Origin: a virus | Virus record (IMG/VR): IMGVR_UViG_3300036652_000269 | Coordinates: 25,279-89,278 of that record | Direction: 5' to 3' (one strand) | DNA length: 64,000 bases | Shown: positions 58,412-64,000 of the stretch, one piece after another | Numbering within the stretch: the first letter of the stretch is position 1 | How the letters are laid out: every line of letters starts with the position of its first letter | Notes under the pieces: generated by a model | Told to the model about the DNA's origin: nothing | Database searches by the model: none | What the model saw: only the letters and a program-made list of their open reading frames with translations | Position numbers and translations under genes: made by a program

Positions 58412-58572
58412 TTGTCCGTGGCCTTCTTGTTGCGTCGGTAGCCGATACGCACGGCAACAAAACCGACCACGATGGTTGCAGCTGCGAGACCAGCTAACCA
58501 CAGTTGATTGATGACCAGGCCACCGATACTCAGCGAGGCCAATCCGGTGTAGGGGAGCTTTCCGTACGGCAT
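58408..58572 (-). CDS. 54-residue membrane protein with LPxTG-like motif
   Basis: ATG 58572 (AGAAGGG upstream) gives 54 residues. The N-terminus carries L-P-Y-T-G at 6-10, then a hydrophobic region (W-L-A-G-L-A-A-A-T-I-V-V-G-F-V-A) and a basic end (R-R-N-K-K). This is exactly the order of a sortase sorting signal, but without a signal peptide or a mature domain before it. Coupled by GTGA to the glycosyltransferase, so both are made together. It may be a subunit or anchor of the synthase. Confidence 0.7.
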   Translation of the reverse strand: MPYGKLPYTGLASLSIGGLVINQLWLAGLAAATIVVGFVAVRIGYRRNKKATDK

Positions 58573-58770
58573 GTGTCTTGCCCTTCTGTGTTGTTGTGCT
58601 GTGTTGGTGTTGACCACCCCGAGCGCGCAGCATCCAGCCACGGTAGTTGTCAGGGTGATAGTCGAATCCGATGTCCCTGATATCGGATAGACAGCGCGAC
58701 TGCCGGTATCGAAACCGGACCGGGCTAGGAGTGAAGTGCCCGGTACTTCCTGTCAGTCGCTACGGGTGAA

Positions 58771-59016
58771 TCAGAACGCCGTGTCGATTGGTTCGACCTG
58801 GATGGTCGCACCCGGATGTCTGACTACCCGCATTAGAGCTTCGTCATGCTTCATGGATCGATAGGCCCGAAAGCCATCGGCCATCACGACGACGTACCAG
58901 CATGGGTCGGGCTTAGGTGCCCGACGACGCATCAGGAACCGGGGCTTACGCCTGGTCCCTTTCTTCTTGACAGTTGGTCGAGCTTCAGTTGGTTGACTGC
59001 TGAGCAGATTCCCCAC
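58771..59016 (-). CDS. Small basic protein
   Basis: An 81-residue protein (GTG 59016). A strongly basic N-terminal half (V-K-K-K-G-T-R-R-K-P-R-F-L-M-R-R-R) is followed by a small domain W-Y-V-V-V-M-A-D-G-F-R-A-Y-R-S and A-T-I-Q-V-E-P, resembling the C-terminal part of the protein at 26228-26611. Probably nucleic-acid binding. Function unknown. Confidence 0.6.
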   Translation of the reverse strand: MGNLLSSQPTEARPTVKKKGTRRKPRFLMRRRAPKPDPCWYVVVMADGFRAYRSMKHDEALMRVVRHPGATIQVEPIDTAF

Positions 59017-59113
59017 CCCGGATCGTGTCCCTTCACGATTGCCCCTTCATGTGGCCCATGGCAGGGGCATCGTAGGCCCGTTGCATGAGTCCAGACAGTT
59101 GGGCGGGGCACCT

Positions 59114-59131
59114 ATCGTCCGAACGGACGAT
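59114..59131. promoter_or_regulatory. 18-bp perfect palindrome, candidate operator
   Basis: ATCGTCCGAACGGACGAT reads the same on both strands. It lies in the 243-nt noncoding gap upstream of the small basic protein gene, 28 nt from a large hairpin. Perfect dyad symmetry without loop is typical of a dimeric repressor site. Confidence 0.45.
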
Positions 59132-59158
59132 GCGGGGTAGCTGGCATCAACTAGACAT

Positions 59159-59217
59159 GACGTAGCCCGGCCAGTTGGGATCGTGGGGGGTACGAATCCG
59201 TGGGGCCGGGCTACGTC
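59159..59217. other. Large structured inverted repeat (14-bp stem plus inner stem)
   Basis: Arms GACGTAGCCCGGCC (59159-59172) and GGCCGGGCTACGTC (59204-59217) pair perfectly. The 31-nt loop holds a second stem (GGATCGT with ACGAATCC, one bulge). It follows the stop of the acidic protein gene. No U-run on either strand, so it may be a transcript-end structure, a processing site or a replication/regulatory element. Confidence 0.55.
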
Positions 59218-59259
59218 AAGCGCAGTCTAGTCAGATGCTGACGCTATCGGAAGGACGGC

Positions 59260-59853
59260 CTACTCTTCTTCGCCGCCGAGCAGCAGGTCGATCAGCGCGG
59301 GCTTCTTGACCAGCTTGGGATAGGACAAACCCCATTCGTCGGCCAGGGCCTTCAGGTCGGCAAGGGACATTTCTTGAAGCTGCTCTTCGGTGTACTCTTC
59401 CTCGCCCTCGTCGCCTTCCTCTACCTCGGCCTCTTCCTCGGCCTCTTCCTCGGCCTCGTCGCCCTCTTCCTCTTCGCCTTCTTCGAACTCGACGTTGAGG
59501 ATGTTCTCGATCAGGGCGTCTTTGTCAGCCGCCGCGATGTCTTCGGGTTCGAACTCCAACCCCTTGGCGATCTTGCGAAGGGCCACCAGGGTCATCCCCT
59601 GAAGTTCGGCTTCGCGGGCTTCGTACTCGTCGCCACCCTCTTCGGCCTCTTCTTCGGCCTCTTCTTCCGCCTCTTCCTCATCCTCGGGCTCGGCCTCGGG
59701 AGCGGCCTTCTTGGCCGCGGTCTTCTTGGCCGGTGCGGGTGCCGCCTTCTTGGCAGCCGGTGCTGCTGTTGCGGTGTCGTCACTGCCGCCCAACGCCACT
59801 GCGATCAGTTCAGCGATAGCGGTAGCAAGCGCGTCAACATCGATCTTCGCCAC
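59260..59853 (-). CDS. Highly acidic protein with two SAP/HeH-like motifs
   Basis: A 197-residue protein: a short N-terminal helix, an Ala/Lys/Pro-rich linker, then long Glu-rich stretches framing two similar helical hairpins: M-T-L-V-A-L-R-K-I-A-K-G-L-E-F and M-S-L-A-D-L-K-A-L-A-D-E-W-G-L-S-Y, each ending in [LV]-I-[ED]-[NL]-[IL]-L. These resemble SAP or HeH motifs that bind DNA or RNA. With over a third acidic residues it may act as a DNA mimic or a partner of the adjacent SSB. Probably well expressed (large hairpin follows). Confidence 0.7.
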   Translation of the reverse strand: MAKIDVDALATAIAELIAVALGGSDDTATAAPAAKKAAPAPAKKTAAKKAAPEAEPEDEEEAEEEAEEEAEEGGDEYEAREAELQGMTLVALRKIAKGLEFEPEDIAAADKDALIENILNVEFEEGEEEEGDEAEEEAEEEAEVEEGDEGEEEYTEEQLQEMSLADLKALADEWGLSYPKLVKKPALIDLLLGGEEE

Positions 59854-59928
59854 GGTGTAGCTCTCCTTCGGTTGTGTTTGTTGCTTGGGAGGTGTTGTTC
59901 TTGTCGAACGGATGGTGCCGTGGTGCTG

Positions 59929-60669
59929 TTACGACATCCGGCGACGGGCAACCTTGCGTGCGGTTGCCTTAGCCGGGGTTGCGGTTGCCTTCTTGGCGGG
60001 ACGACGGACGGCGGATCGCACCGGCACATCGTCTTCGTCTTCGTCATCCGCGATGGTGGACTTGCCACCCCGAGCAGAAGGCCGTGTCGCTGCCTTCTTG
60101 GCCGGGCGACGACCAGCGGTTCGCGCTGGCTTGTCGTCGTCGTCTTCGTCGTCGCTGTCCGCGTTGTCACCGACCTGCGATTCGAGCAACGCCCACAGGT
60201 CCAGCTTCTTGAACCGGTCCATGGACATCCTCGACGGCGATTCGTGGGTCACGTCGTAGGTGGTGTCCAGCCCGCTGCCTTCCCTGCTGAAGTCGTAGTC
60301 GCGGTCCAGCACAGTGCCGAACTTCTCGTACCGCTTCAGCATGGTTTCCGCTACCGACTTCGGCATTTCGAAAGCGATCACCTTGCCTTCCGTGACATCG
60401 ACGGCGTTGACGAGTACCCGCTTGGTGGCACGGATGCCCTGGGCACAGCCTTCACAGTCGTTGTCCCGGCCCACGCACGGTTCGGCGTGGTCTTGCATGA
60501 AGTGCTGGTAATACTCGATCCAACCGTCGCCCGGTTCGGTCATGAACCTGACGGTGATCCCCGCTTCGGGGATACGCTGCGTGCCCCCGCCGCCGCCCTT
60601 CTTCAGACTCTTACGGAGAGTCTTGGCGTCGGTGGCTTCGGTGGCACGGATCATCGATCTGTTCGCCAC
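59929..60669 (-). CDS. gp32-like single-stranded DNA-binding protein
   Basis: GTG 60669, with GGAAGG 6 nt upstream, gives 246 residues. The core resembles T4 gp32-type SSB: Y-Y-Q-H-F-M-Q-D-H-A then a zinc-like H...C-V-G-R-D-N-D-C-E-G-C segment, V-L-V-N-A-V-D and F-G-T-V-L-D-R-D-Y-D-F, with D-T-T-Y-D-V-T. The C-terminal third is Arg/Lys/Asp-rich, alternating acidic and basic blocks (K-K-A-A-T and D-D-E-D-E-D-D). Coats ssDNA and probably recruits the replisome and recombinase. Adjacent to the acidic SAP-like gene. Confidence 0.82.
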   Translation of the reverse strand: MANRSMIRATEATDAKTLRKSLKKGGGGGTQRIPEAGITVRFMTEPGDGWIEYYQHFMQDHAEPCVGRDNDCEGCAQGIRATKRVLVNAVDVTEGKVIAFEMPKSVAETMLKRYEKFGTVLDRDYDFSREGSGLDTTYDVTHESPSRMSMDRFKKLDLWALLESQVGDNADSDDEDDDDKPARTAGRRPAKKAATRPSARGGKSTIADDEDEDDVPVRSAVRRPAKKATATPAKATARKVARRRMS

Positions 60670-60767
60670 GTTCATCCTTCCATCTGATAGTGCAAAGGGC
60701 CCGGCACCTGGTGATGCCGGGCGGTGCATTGAATCACGGCTGACTGACAAGAACTACCAGCCGCGAG

Positions 60768-61124
60768 TCACGGCATATCGATCACCTTCCTCATCTTCAG
60801 GACCTGATCCCAACGGTCAGTCAGGTCTTTGGACAGTTGATCGGCCACCGCGTCGAACGATGCCCCTTCACGGGTCGCGGTGTACGAAGCCAGTTCGACC
60901 CAGCCGTCAGCGATTGAGTCCGTACCATCGGCACGGCTGTCACGTATGACGGTGATGGTCACGATGAAGTTGGGGTGCACGGCTTCCGATGCGTTCGGGC
61001 ACACGTCATGACCGAACGACTGTGGGGTTGGTACCCCTTGTTCCTCCGCTGTCTTGGCGACAGCTTCGGTGTCGATGACGATGGGGATGCCGCACCCCTT
61101 GTTGCAAACGACTTCGACTATCAA
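60768..61124 (-). CDS. Hypothetical protein
   Basis: A 118-residue protein with an N-terminal C-N-K-G-C-G-I-P that recalls a zinc knuckle, a strand-rich core (F-I-V-T-I-T-V-I-R-D) and a C-terminal helix (L-S-K-D-L-T-D-R-W-D-Q-V). Coupled by ATGA-type overlap to the upstream gene. Function unknown. Confidence 0.6.
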   Translation of the reverse strand: MIVEVVCNKGCGIPIVIDTEAVAKTAEEQGVPTPQSFGHDVCPNASEAVHPNFIVTITVIRDSRADGTDSIADGWVELASYTATREGASFDAVADQLSKDLTDRWDQVLKMRKVIDMP

Positions 61125-61330
61125 GTCGACACACCCTTCCAGCTTTCAGGGAGAAAGCCACCCTGGGTCAGCCAGCCGTCCAATGCGGTGAACAGTTCGC
61201 ACATCCGGTCGCCATTGTCAGTCAGATACTGACTGCCCAGTTCCGTACGCATGATGGCACCGGCCCTGTCAGCTTCGTAGTAGCCATGCACCAGCGTGCG
61301 GAGTTCGTTCAGTGTTGCTTCGGGGTCCAC
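61121..61330 (-). CDS. Small helical protein
   Basis: A 69-residue protein, mostly helical (T-L-N-E-L-R-T-L-V-H-G-Y-Y-E-A-D), overlapping the MerR-like gene end by 22 nt. It contains one Cys and no motif. Function unknown. Confidence 0.55.
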   Translation of the reverse strand: MDPEATLNELRTLVHGYYEADRAGAIMRTELGSQYLTDNGDRMCELFTALDGWLTQGGFLPESWKGVST

Positions 61331-61599
61331 TGCGCCTCTACTTCCTTCTTGGGTCGGCCTACCTTCTTGGTGGACTTGATGACCCGCAGCTTGTCGATGT
61401 CAGCTTCCGAGTACAGCTTGACTCGCACCCCACCGATCCAGGTTTCGTTTTTCAGAACGATACTGCCGGTGTCTTCCCACCGCTTCAAGGTGGATTCAGA
61501 TCGACCGATGATACGTGCGGCCATACTCCGCGTGTAGTAGCCATCGGGTATGCGTGGTGTGATGTGGTCTGTCGGTTTGACATTCATGAGGGTCATCAC
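61309..61599 (-). CDS. MerR-like helix-turn-helix protein
   Basis: A 96-residue protein with a winged MerR-type HTH (Y-Y-T-R-S-M-A-A-R-I-I-G-R-S-E-S-T-L-K-R-W and V-K-L-Y-S-E-A-D-I-D) and a basic C-terminal tail (G-R-P-K-K-E). Likely a regulator or an excisionase-like DNA-bending factor. Since no integrase is seen, regulation is more likely. Alternative start at 61587. Confidence 0.8.
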   Translation of the reverse strand: MMTLMNVKPTDHITPRIPDGYYTRSMAARIIGRSESTLKRWEDTGSIVLKNETWIGGVRVKLYSEADIDKLRVIKSTKKVGRPKKEVEAQWTPKQH

Positions 61600-61620
61600 G
61601 AGCGCTTTCTACTTGAAAGG

Positions 61621-62142
61621 TCAGCCGCTGCTGATAGCGTCTGCCGCTGCCTGGCACCCGTTCGGGTGACAGTGGCTGTGGTCATCGTGTTCGTGCTGGT
61701 TGAGGATGGCTGCACCGGCTGCGCTGCTGGACACACACGCCTTGTGCACGATGCCGATATGGCCGTTGATCGGGTTGCCGCAGATCAGGCACCATTGCAA
61801 GATGATGTCGGACTGGCCCAGTAGCTGTTCGACACTGCCGTTCATGATGGTTTCCGTGGAGACCAAGGATGTCAACCTGACAGACTCTTCATCGTCACCG
61901 AACTGGATGTCGATGTCCGGCATTTCCTGGTCGGTCAACAGGATGGCCACCGGAATCACGACGGTTGTGTTGCCATCGATCTGGTGCATATCAATCAGCA
62001 CCACGACCGACTGGCCCTTGTAAGTACCGGGGCATGGGAATAGCACGTGCTTGTCACTAGTGGCAAGGGTGTGCTTGGCCATTTCCAGCAAGGCGAGGTA
62101 CCGGGGTCCGACATCCCGTGGCAAGCTGTCGAAGTCAGGCAT
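61621..62142 (-). CDS. Hypothetical protein with C-terminal Cys/His region
   Basis: ATG 62142 overlaps the upstream stop by 8 nt and gives 173 residues. The first 110 residues look like an alpha/beta domain (S-V-V-V-L-I-D-M-H-Q-I-D-G-N-T). The C-terminus holds C-L-I-C-G-N-P-I and later H-E-H-D-D-H-S-H-C-H, a possible metal site. Function unknown. Confidence 0.6.
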   Translation of the reverse strand: MPDFDSLPRDVGPRYLALLEMAKHTLATSDKHVLFPCPGTYKGQSVVVLIDMHQIDGNTTVVIPVAILLTDQEMPDIDIQFGDDEESVRLTSLVSTETIMNGSVEQLLGQSDIILQWCLICGNPINGHIGIVHKACVSSSAAGAAILNQHEHDDHSHCHPNGCQAAADAISSG

Positions 62143-62476
62143 GGGCACTGTCCCTGTCGTCGGCTTGCAGCAGGTCAATCAACTGAGCTTTGGTCAACCC
62201 GCTGTACCCGTGCAGCCCACGGTCCTTGCACATGCCCCGCAGGTCGGCGGCGGTGTGGTCGTCGTAGTCGTCTGCCGGGGTGCTGTTCACCACCCCGAGC
62301 GGCTTGGGCTGCACGATTGTCACCTTGACAGGCTTCACGTGCAGCTTGGCCAACTCGTCCTGGGTGGCGTTCTTCCAGCCGTCCAGCTTCAGGCAGGCAC
62401 ACTGCCGCCGGACCTTCTTCCCCCGCAGTCGCACGACGTTGCTGAAGTCGTGGGCGTGGGCCTTGGTGTTAGTCAT
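62135..62476 (-). CDS. Protein with C-terminal SAP-like motif
   Basis: ATG 62476 (ATAGGACC upstream) gives 113 residues. A basic, Cys-containing middle (K-K-V-R-R-Q-C-A-C-L-K) is followed by a helical hairpin (T-A-A-D-L-R-G-M-C-K-D-R-G-L and S-G-L-T-K-A-Q-L-I-D-L-L-Q) that matches SAP motifs for DNA binding. A smaller relative of the repeats in the protein at 59260-59853. Confidence 0.65.
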   Translation of the reverse strand: MTNTKAHAHDFSNVVRLRGKKVRRQCACLKLDGWKNATQDELAKLHVKPVKVTIVQPKPLGVVNSTPADDYDDHTAADLRGMCKDRGLHGYSGLTKAQLIDLLQADDRDSAHA

Positions 62477-62539
62477 CAGGGTCCTATCTGTTGTCTGCAT
62501 GACAGAGTGCCACGCAGCTGGTATGTGAACTGGGTCGGG

Positions 62540-63082
62540 TTACAGACTATCGCTAAGCACCCGTGCGTGGATCACCGCTTCCCACGCGGTGCTTAGTTCT
62601 TCCCACATGTCGTCGTCCCTTAGACCAAGTGAGAAACCGTATTGTTCGGCTTCGTCAGCTGTCAGGGTGAAAGGTGCACTGGGTGGTGGCGCATCATCCG
62701 GTGCCAGGATGTTGGGGACCACGTTGAAGTAGCCGCCGAAGACATACCCAAGCACGCACATGCACGGGTTCTCCATCGCCAGCCTGCCGAAGATGCGCCA
62801 GTACCAATCGGGCACGTAGGTGTCCAACCACTTGGCACCGTGCATCACCCGCACACCCAGTGACGATCCGGTGTCCGTTTCCATTCCGGCTTCGATCACT
62901 AACTCGGTGCGGGCGTCGTGTGCGGCCCCGTGGTTCTGATAGTTCGTGGGGCAGTCGTCCACGGTTGTTTCGCGGACCATGCCTCCACCGCACGCCTGAC
63001 AGATGCAGGCGTCCCATGGCTGGGCACGACAGGTAGGGCACGGGAAGACCAGTGCCACGGTGTTGAGCAAGTCGGGTGTCAT
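62540..63082 (-). CDS. Zinc-ribbon-headed hypothetical protein
   Basis: A 180-residue protein beginning with F-P-C-P-T-C-R-A-Q-P-W-D-A-C and C-Q-A-C-G, an N-terminal zinc ribbon. A mixed alpha/beta C-terminal domain with no recognised family follows (W-Y-W-R-I-F-G-R-L-A and E-Q-Y-G-F-S-L-G-L). Coupled by 4-nt overlap to the upstream gene. Confidence 0.6.
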   Translation of the reverse strand: MTPDLLNTVALVFPCPTCRAQPWDACICQACGGGMVRETTVDDCPTNYQNHGAAHDARTELVIEAGMETDTGSSLGVRVMHGAKWLDTYVPDWYWRIFGRLAMENPCMCVLGYVFGGYFNVVPNILAPDDAPPPSAPFTLTADEAEQYGFSLGLRDDDMWEELSTAWEAVIHARVLSDSL

Positions 63083-63450
63083 GACGCCACCCGTAGCTGA
63101 CGCCGGGACACGGCACCCATCCTGGCCAGCTGTTCCCTGAGCAGGTCTTCACGAGCCAGCCGACCGCTGCCCGGTTCCAGCAAGTAGCCGGGCTGGTATC
63201 GGACCTGTGTCTTCTTGACAAGCCGGAAGCTGCCGTCGAACGTCTGCACCTGGACGGCACGTTCACAGCGCATACAGGTTGACGTACGAGTGAACTCGAT
63301 CAACCTGCCACGACTGCTGTAGGTCAGGTTCCAGTCGCCGTCGTATCGCCAGGCGTGCTGGTGCCGGTCCCGACATTCCAACACCGCGTCGTTCATCGAG
63401 GTCAGCGCGGTCTTGGCGTCGGGGGTCTTGCGGTTGCGAGTGGTTGGCAT
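63079..63450 (-). CDS. Small basic protein with Cys pair
   Basis: A 123-residue protein with an Arg-rich composition and a C-M-R-C pair near residue 60, then R-Y-Q-P-G-Y-L-L-E-P-G-S and a helical C-terminus. Possibly a DNA-binding or regulatory protein. Function unknown. Confidence 0.6.
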   Translation of the reverse strand: MPTTRNRKTPDAKTALTSMNDAVLECRDRHQHAWRYDGDWNLTYSSRGRLIEFTRTSTCMRCERAVQVQTFDGSFRLVKKTQVRYQPGYLLEPGSGRLAREDLLREQLARMGAVSRRQLRVAS

Positions 63451-63483
63451 GTGTGTTCCTTGTCTGTCCGATAGTCAGGTGAC

Positions 63484-63533
63484 ACCAAAGACCCAGGGTG
63501 GGTGCCCATCCCTCCGAGGCACCACCCTGGGTC
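63484..63533 (-). terminator. Terminator after Lsr2-like gene
   Basis: On the minus strand a 16-bp stem with one bulge (63490-63506 with 63518-63533, arms starting GACCCAGGGTGG) is followed by TTTGGTGTC. It starts 14 nt after the Lsr2-like stop and indicates that this gene is a separately controlled transcript. Confidence 0.7.
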
Positions 63534-63547
63534 GTCTGCGGTGGTTG

Positions 63548-63955
63548 CTAGTTGACAACCGACGTGCGACGAGTCCGCCTAGTCCTGCGGGCCGGGCGCT
63601 TGGACTTCAGGTAGGCGTTCACCACGTCCTGGGCGATGCGGCCACGTTCGGCAACGGGCTTGCCACCCCAGTGTTCGGCTGCCCACGTACGGACCTCATC
63701 GTTAGACACCTTCGGTTTCGCTGCCGCCTTCCGCTGGCGCGGGACTGGTGTGCTGGTACCGGCGTCGGTGCCATCGACTGCCTTGGGCTTGTGGCTGACC
63801 TTGATGTACGGGGCCAACGTCCGCAGGAACTCGGCACGGTTCTTCTTCGACAAGTGCACTTCGTAGCTGTCGCCGTTGACGCTGAACACCACGGCTTCGG
63901 CGTTGGGAGTGTCATCGAAGTCGTCGTGCTGCACTACGTGGATGCGTGTGGTCAT
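63548..63955 (-). CDS. Lsr2-like nucleoid-associated protein
   Basis: A 135-residue protein with the two Lsr2 parts. The N-terminal dimerisation domain has D-D-x-D...A-V-V-F-S-V-N-G-D-S-Y-E-V-H-L and N-R-A-E-F-L. The C-terminal AT-hook-like DNA-binding domain has V-R-T-W-A-A-E-H-W-G and E-R-G-R-I-A-Q-D-V-V-N-A-Y. Actinobacterial Lsr2 silences AT-rich foreign DNA. Phage copies may compete with or co-opt it to keep phage DNA active. The Arg-rich tail (R-R-T-R-R-T-R-R-T) is longer than usual. Followed by its own terminator. Confidence 0.88.
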   Translation of the reverse strand: MTTRIHVVQHDDFDDTPNAEAVVFSVNGDSYEVHLSKKNRAEFLRTLAPYIKVSHKPKAVDGTDAGTSTPVPRQRKAAAKPKVSNDEVRTWAAEHWGGKPVAERGRIAQDVVNAYLKSKRPARRTRRTRRTSVVN

Positions 63956-64000
63956 GCTGTCGTCACTTCTTTCTGGTTACGAACCGACGCTTGGGTGCGT

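Noticed and set aside
59159-59217. tRNA-like appearance (stem plus a GGTACGAATCC-like segment)
   Set aside because: At 59 nt it lacks space for D and anticodon arms, the outer stem is 14 bp rather than 7, and no CCA or anticodon loop can be placed.

Overview
The window is a contiguous piece of a large double-stranded DNA phage genome. It carries a contractile-tail (myovirus) structural module and its host is almost certainly an actinobacterium. Evidence for the host is GC-rich DNA, frequent GTG and TTG starts, an Rpf-type transglycosylase, an Lsr2-like nucleoid protein, ThyX and a DUF3039 protein. I see no integrase, excisionase, repressor pair, tRNA, CRISPR array or insertion sequence, so it reads as a lytic phage. 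Every gene I can support lies on the minus strand, so transcription runs from high to low coordinates. Genes are tightly packed, often with ATGA, GTGA or TAATG stop/start overlaps.

Layout in transcription order (high to low). 63955-59260: small proteins, a MerR-like DNA-binding protein, an Lsr2-like protein, a gp32-like single-strand DNA-binding protein and an acidic SAP-like protein. 59016-55799: a hyaluronan-synthase-like glycosyltransferase coupled to a tiny LPxTG membrane protein, a GNAT acetyltransferase and small proteins. 55696-43626: the replication and recombination core, with DnaE-type polymerase, RecA/UvsX recombinase with an intein, a PD-(D/E)XK-like protein, a Cas4-like exonuclease, a RuvC-like resolvase, a ParB-DUF4417 protein with a second intein, an arginase-family enzyme, a basic histone-like protein and a JAMM protease. 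43057-34649: many very small genes (several zinc ribbons, ThyX, DUF3310, DUF3039) and a candidate small terminase. 34548-23631: a membrane-anchored beta-helix protein, large terminase, Rpf-like transglycosylase, permuted NlpC/P60 hydrolase, RyR-domain protein and small membrane proteins. 23612-1: portal-MuF fusion, decoration and fibre-like proteins, three large multidomain proteins, prohead protease, capsid, connectors, tail terminator, sheath, tube, frameshifted tail chaperones and the 5' part of the tape measure gene, which runs off the window.

The most unusual feature is in the head region. Three large proteins of otherwise different design (10598-12709, 12963-14789, 18612-20111) share a short motif, E-x-K-x-F-[DN]-P-x-E-x-R-x3-G-R-W, next to enzymatic domains: ADP-ribosyltransferase-like plus HNH in one, a 2H phosphoesterase in another. 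I infer a set of capsid-associated enzymes that could enter the host with the DNA; the shared motif may be a packaging tag or a protease-processing linker. Other points of interest are the GT2/LPxTG pair, an arginase-family enzyme with a metal-ligand His replaced by Asp, a free-standing JAMM protease and two inteins in DNA-metabolism proteins.

The features can be fitted into one scheme. Recombination and replication proteins copy and process the genome. ThyX supplies dTMP. The Lsr2-like, histone-like and MerR-like proteins may manage host or phage chromatin and transcription. The terminase packages DNA into a head built from portal-MuF, protease and capsid, and a contractile tail delivers it. 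Functions are assigned from motifs read by eye; no database search was run.
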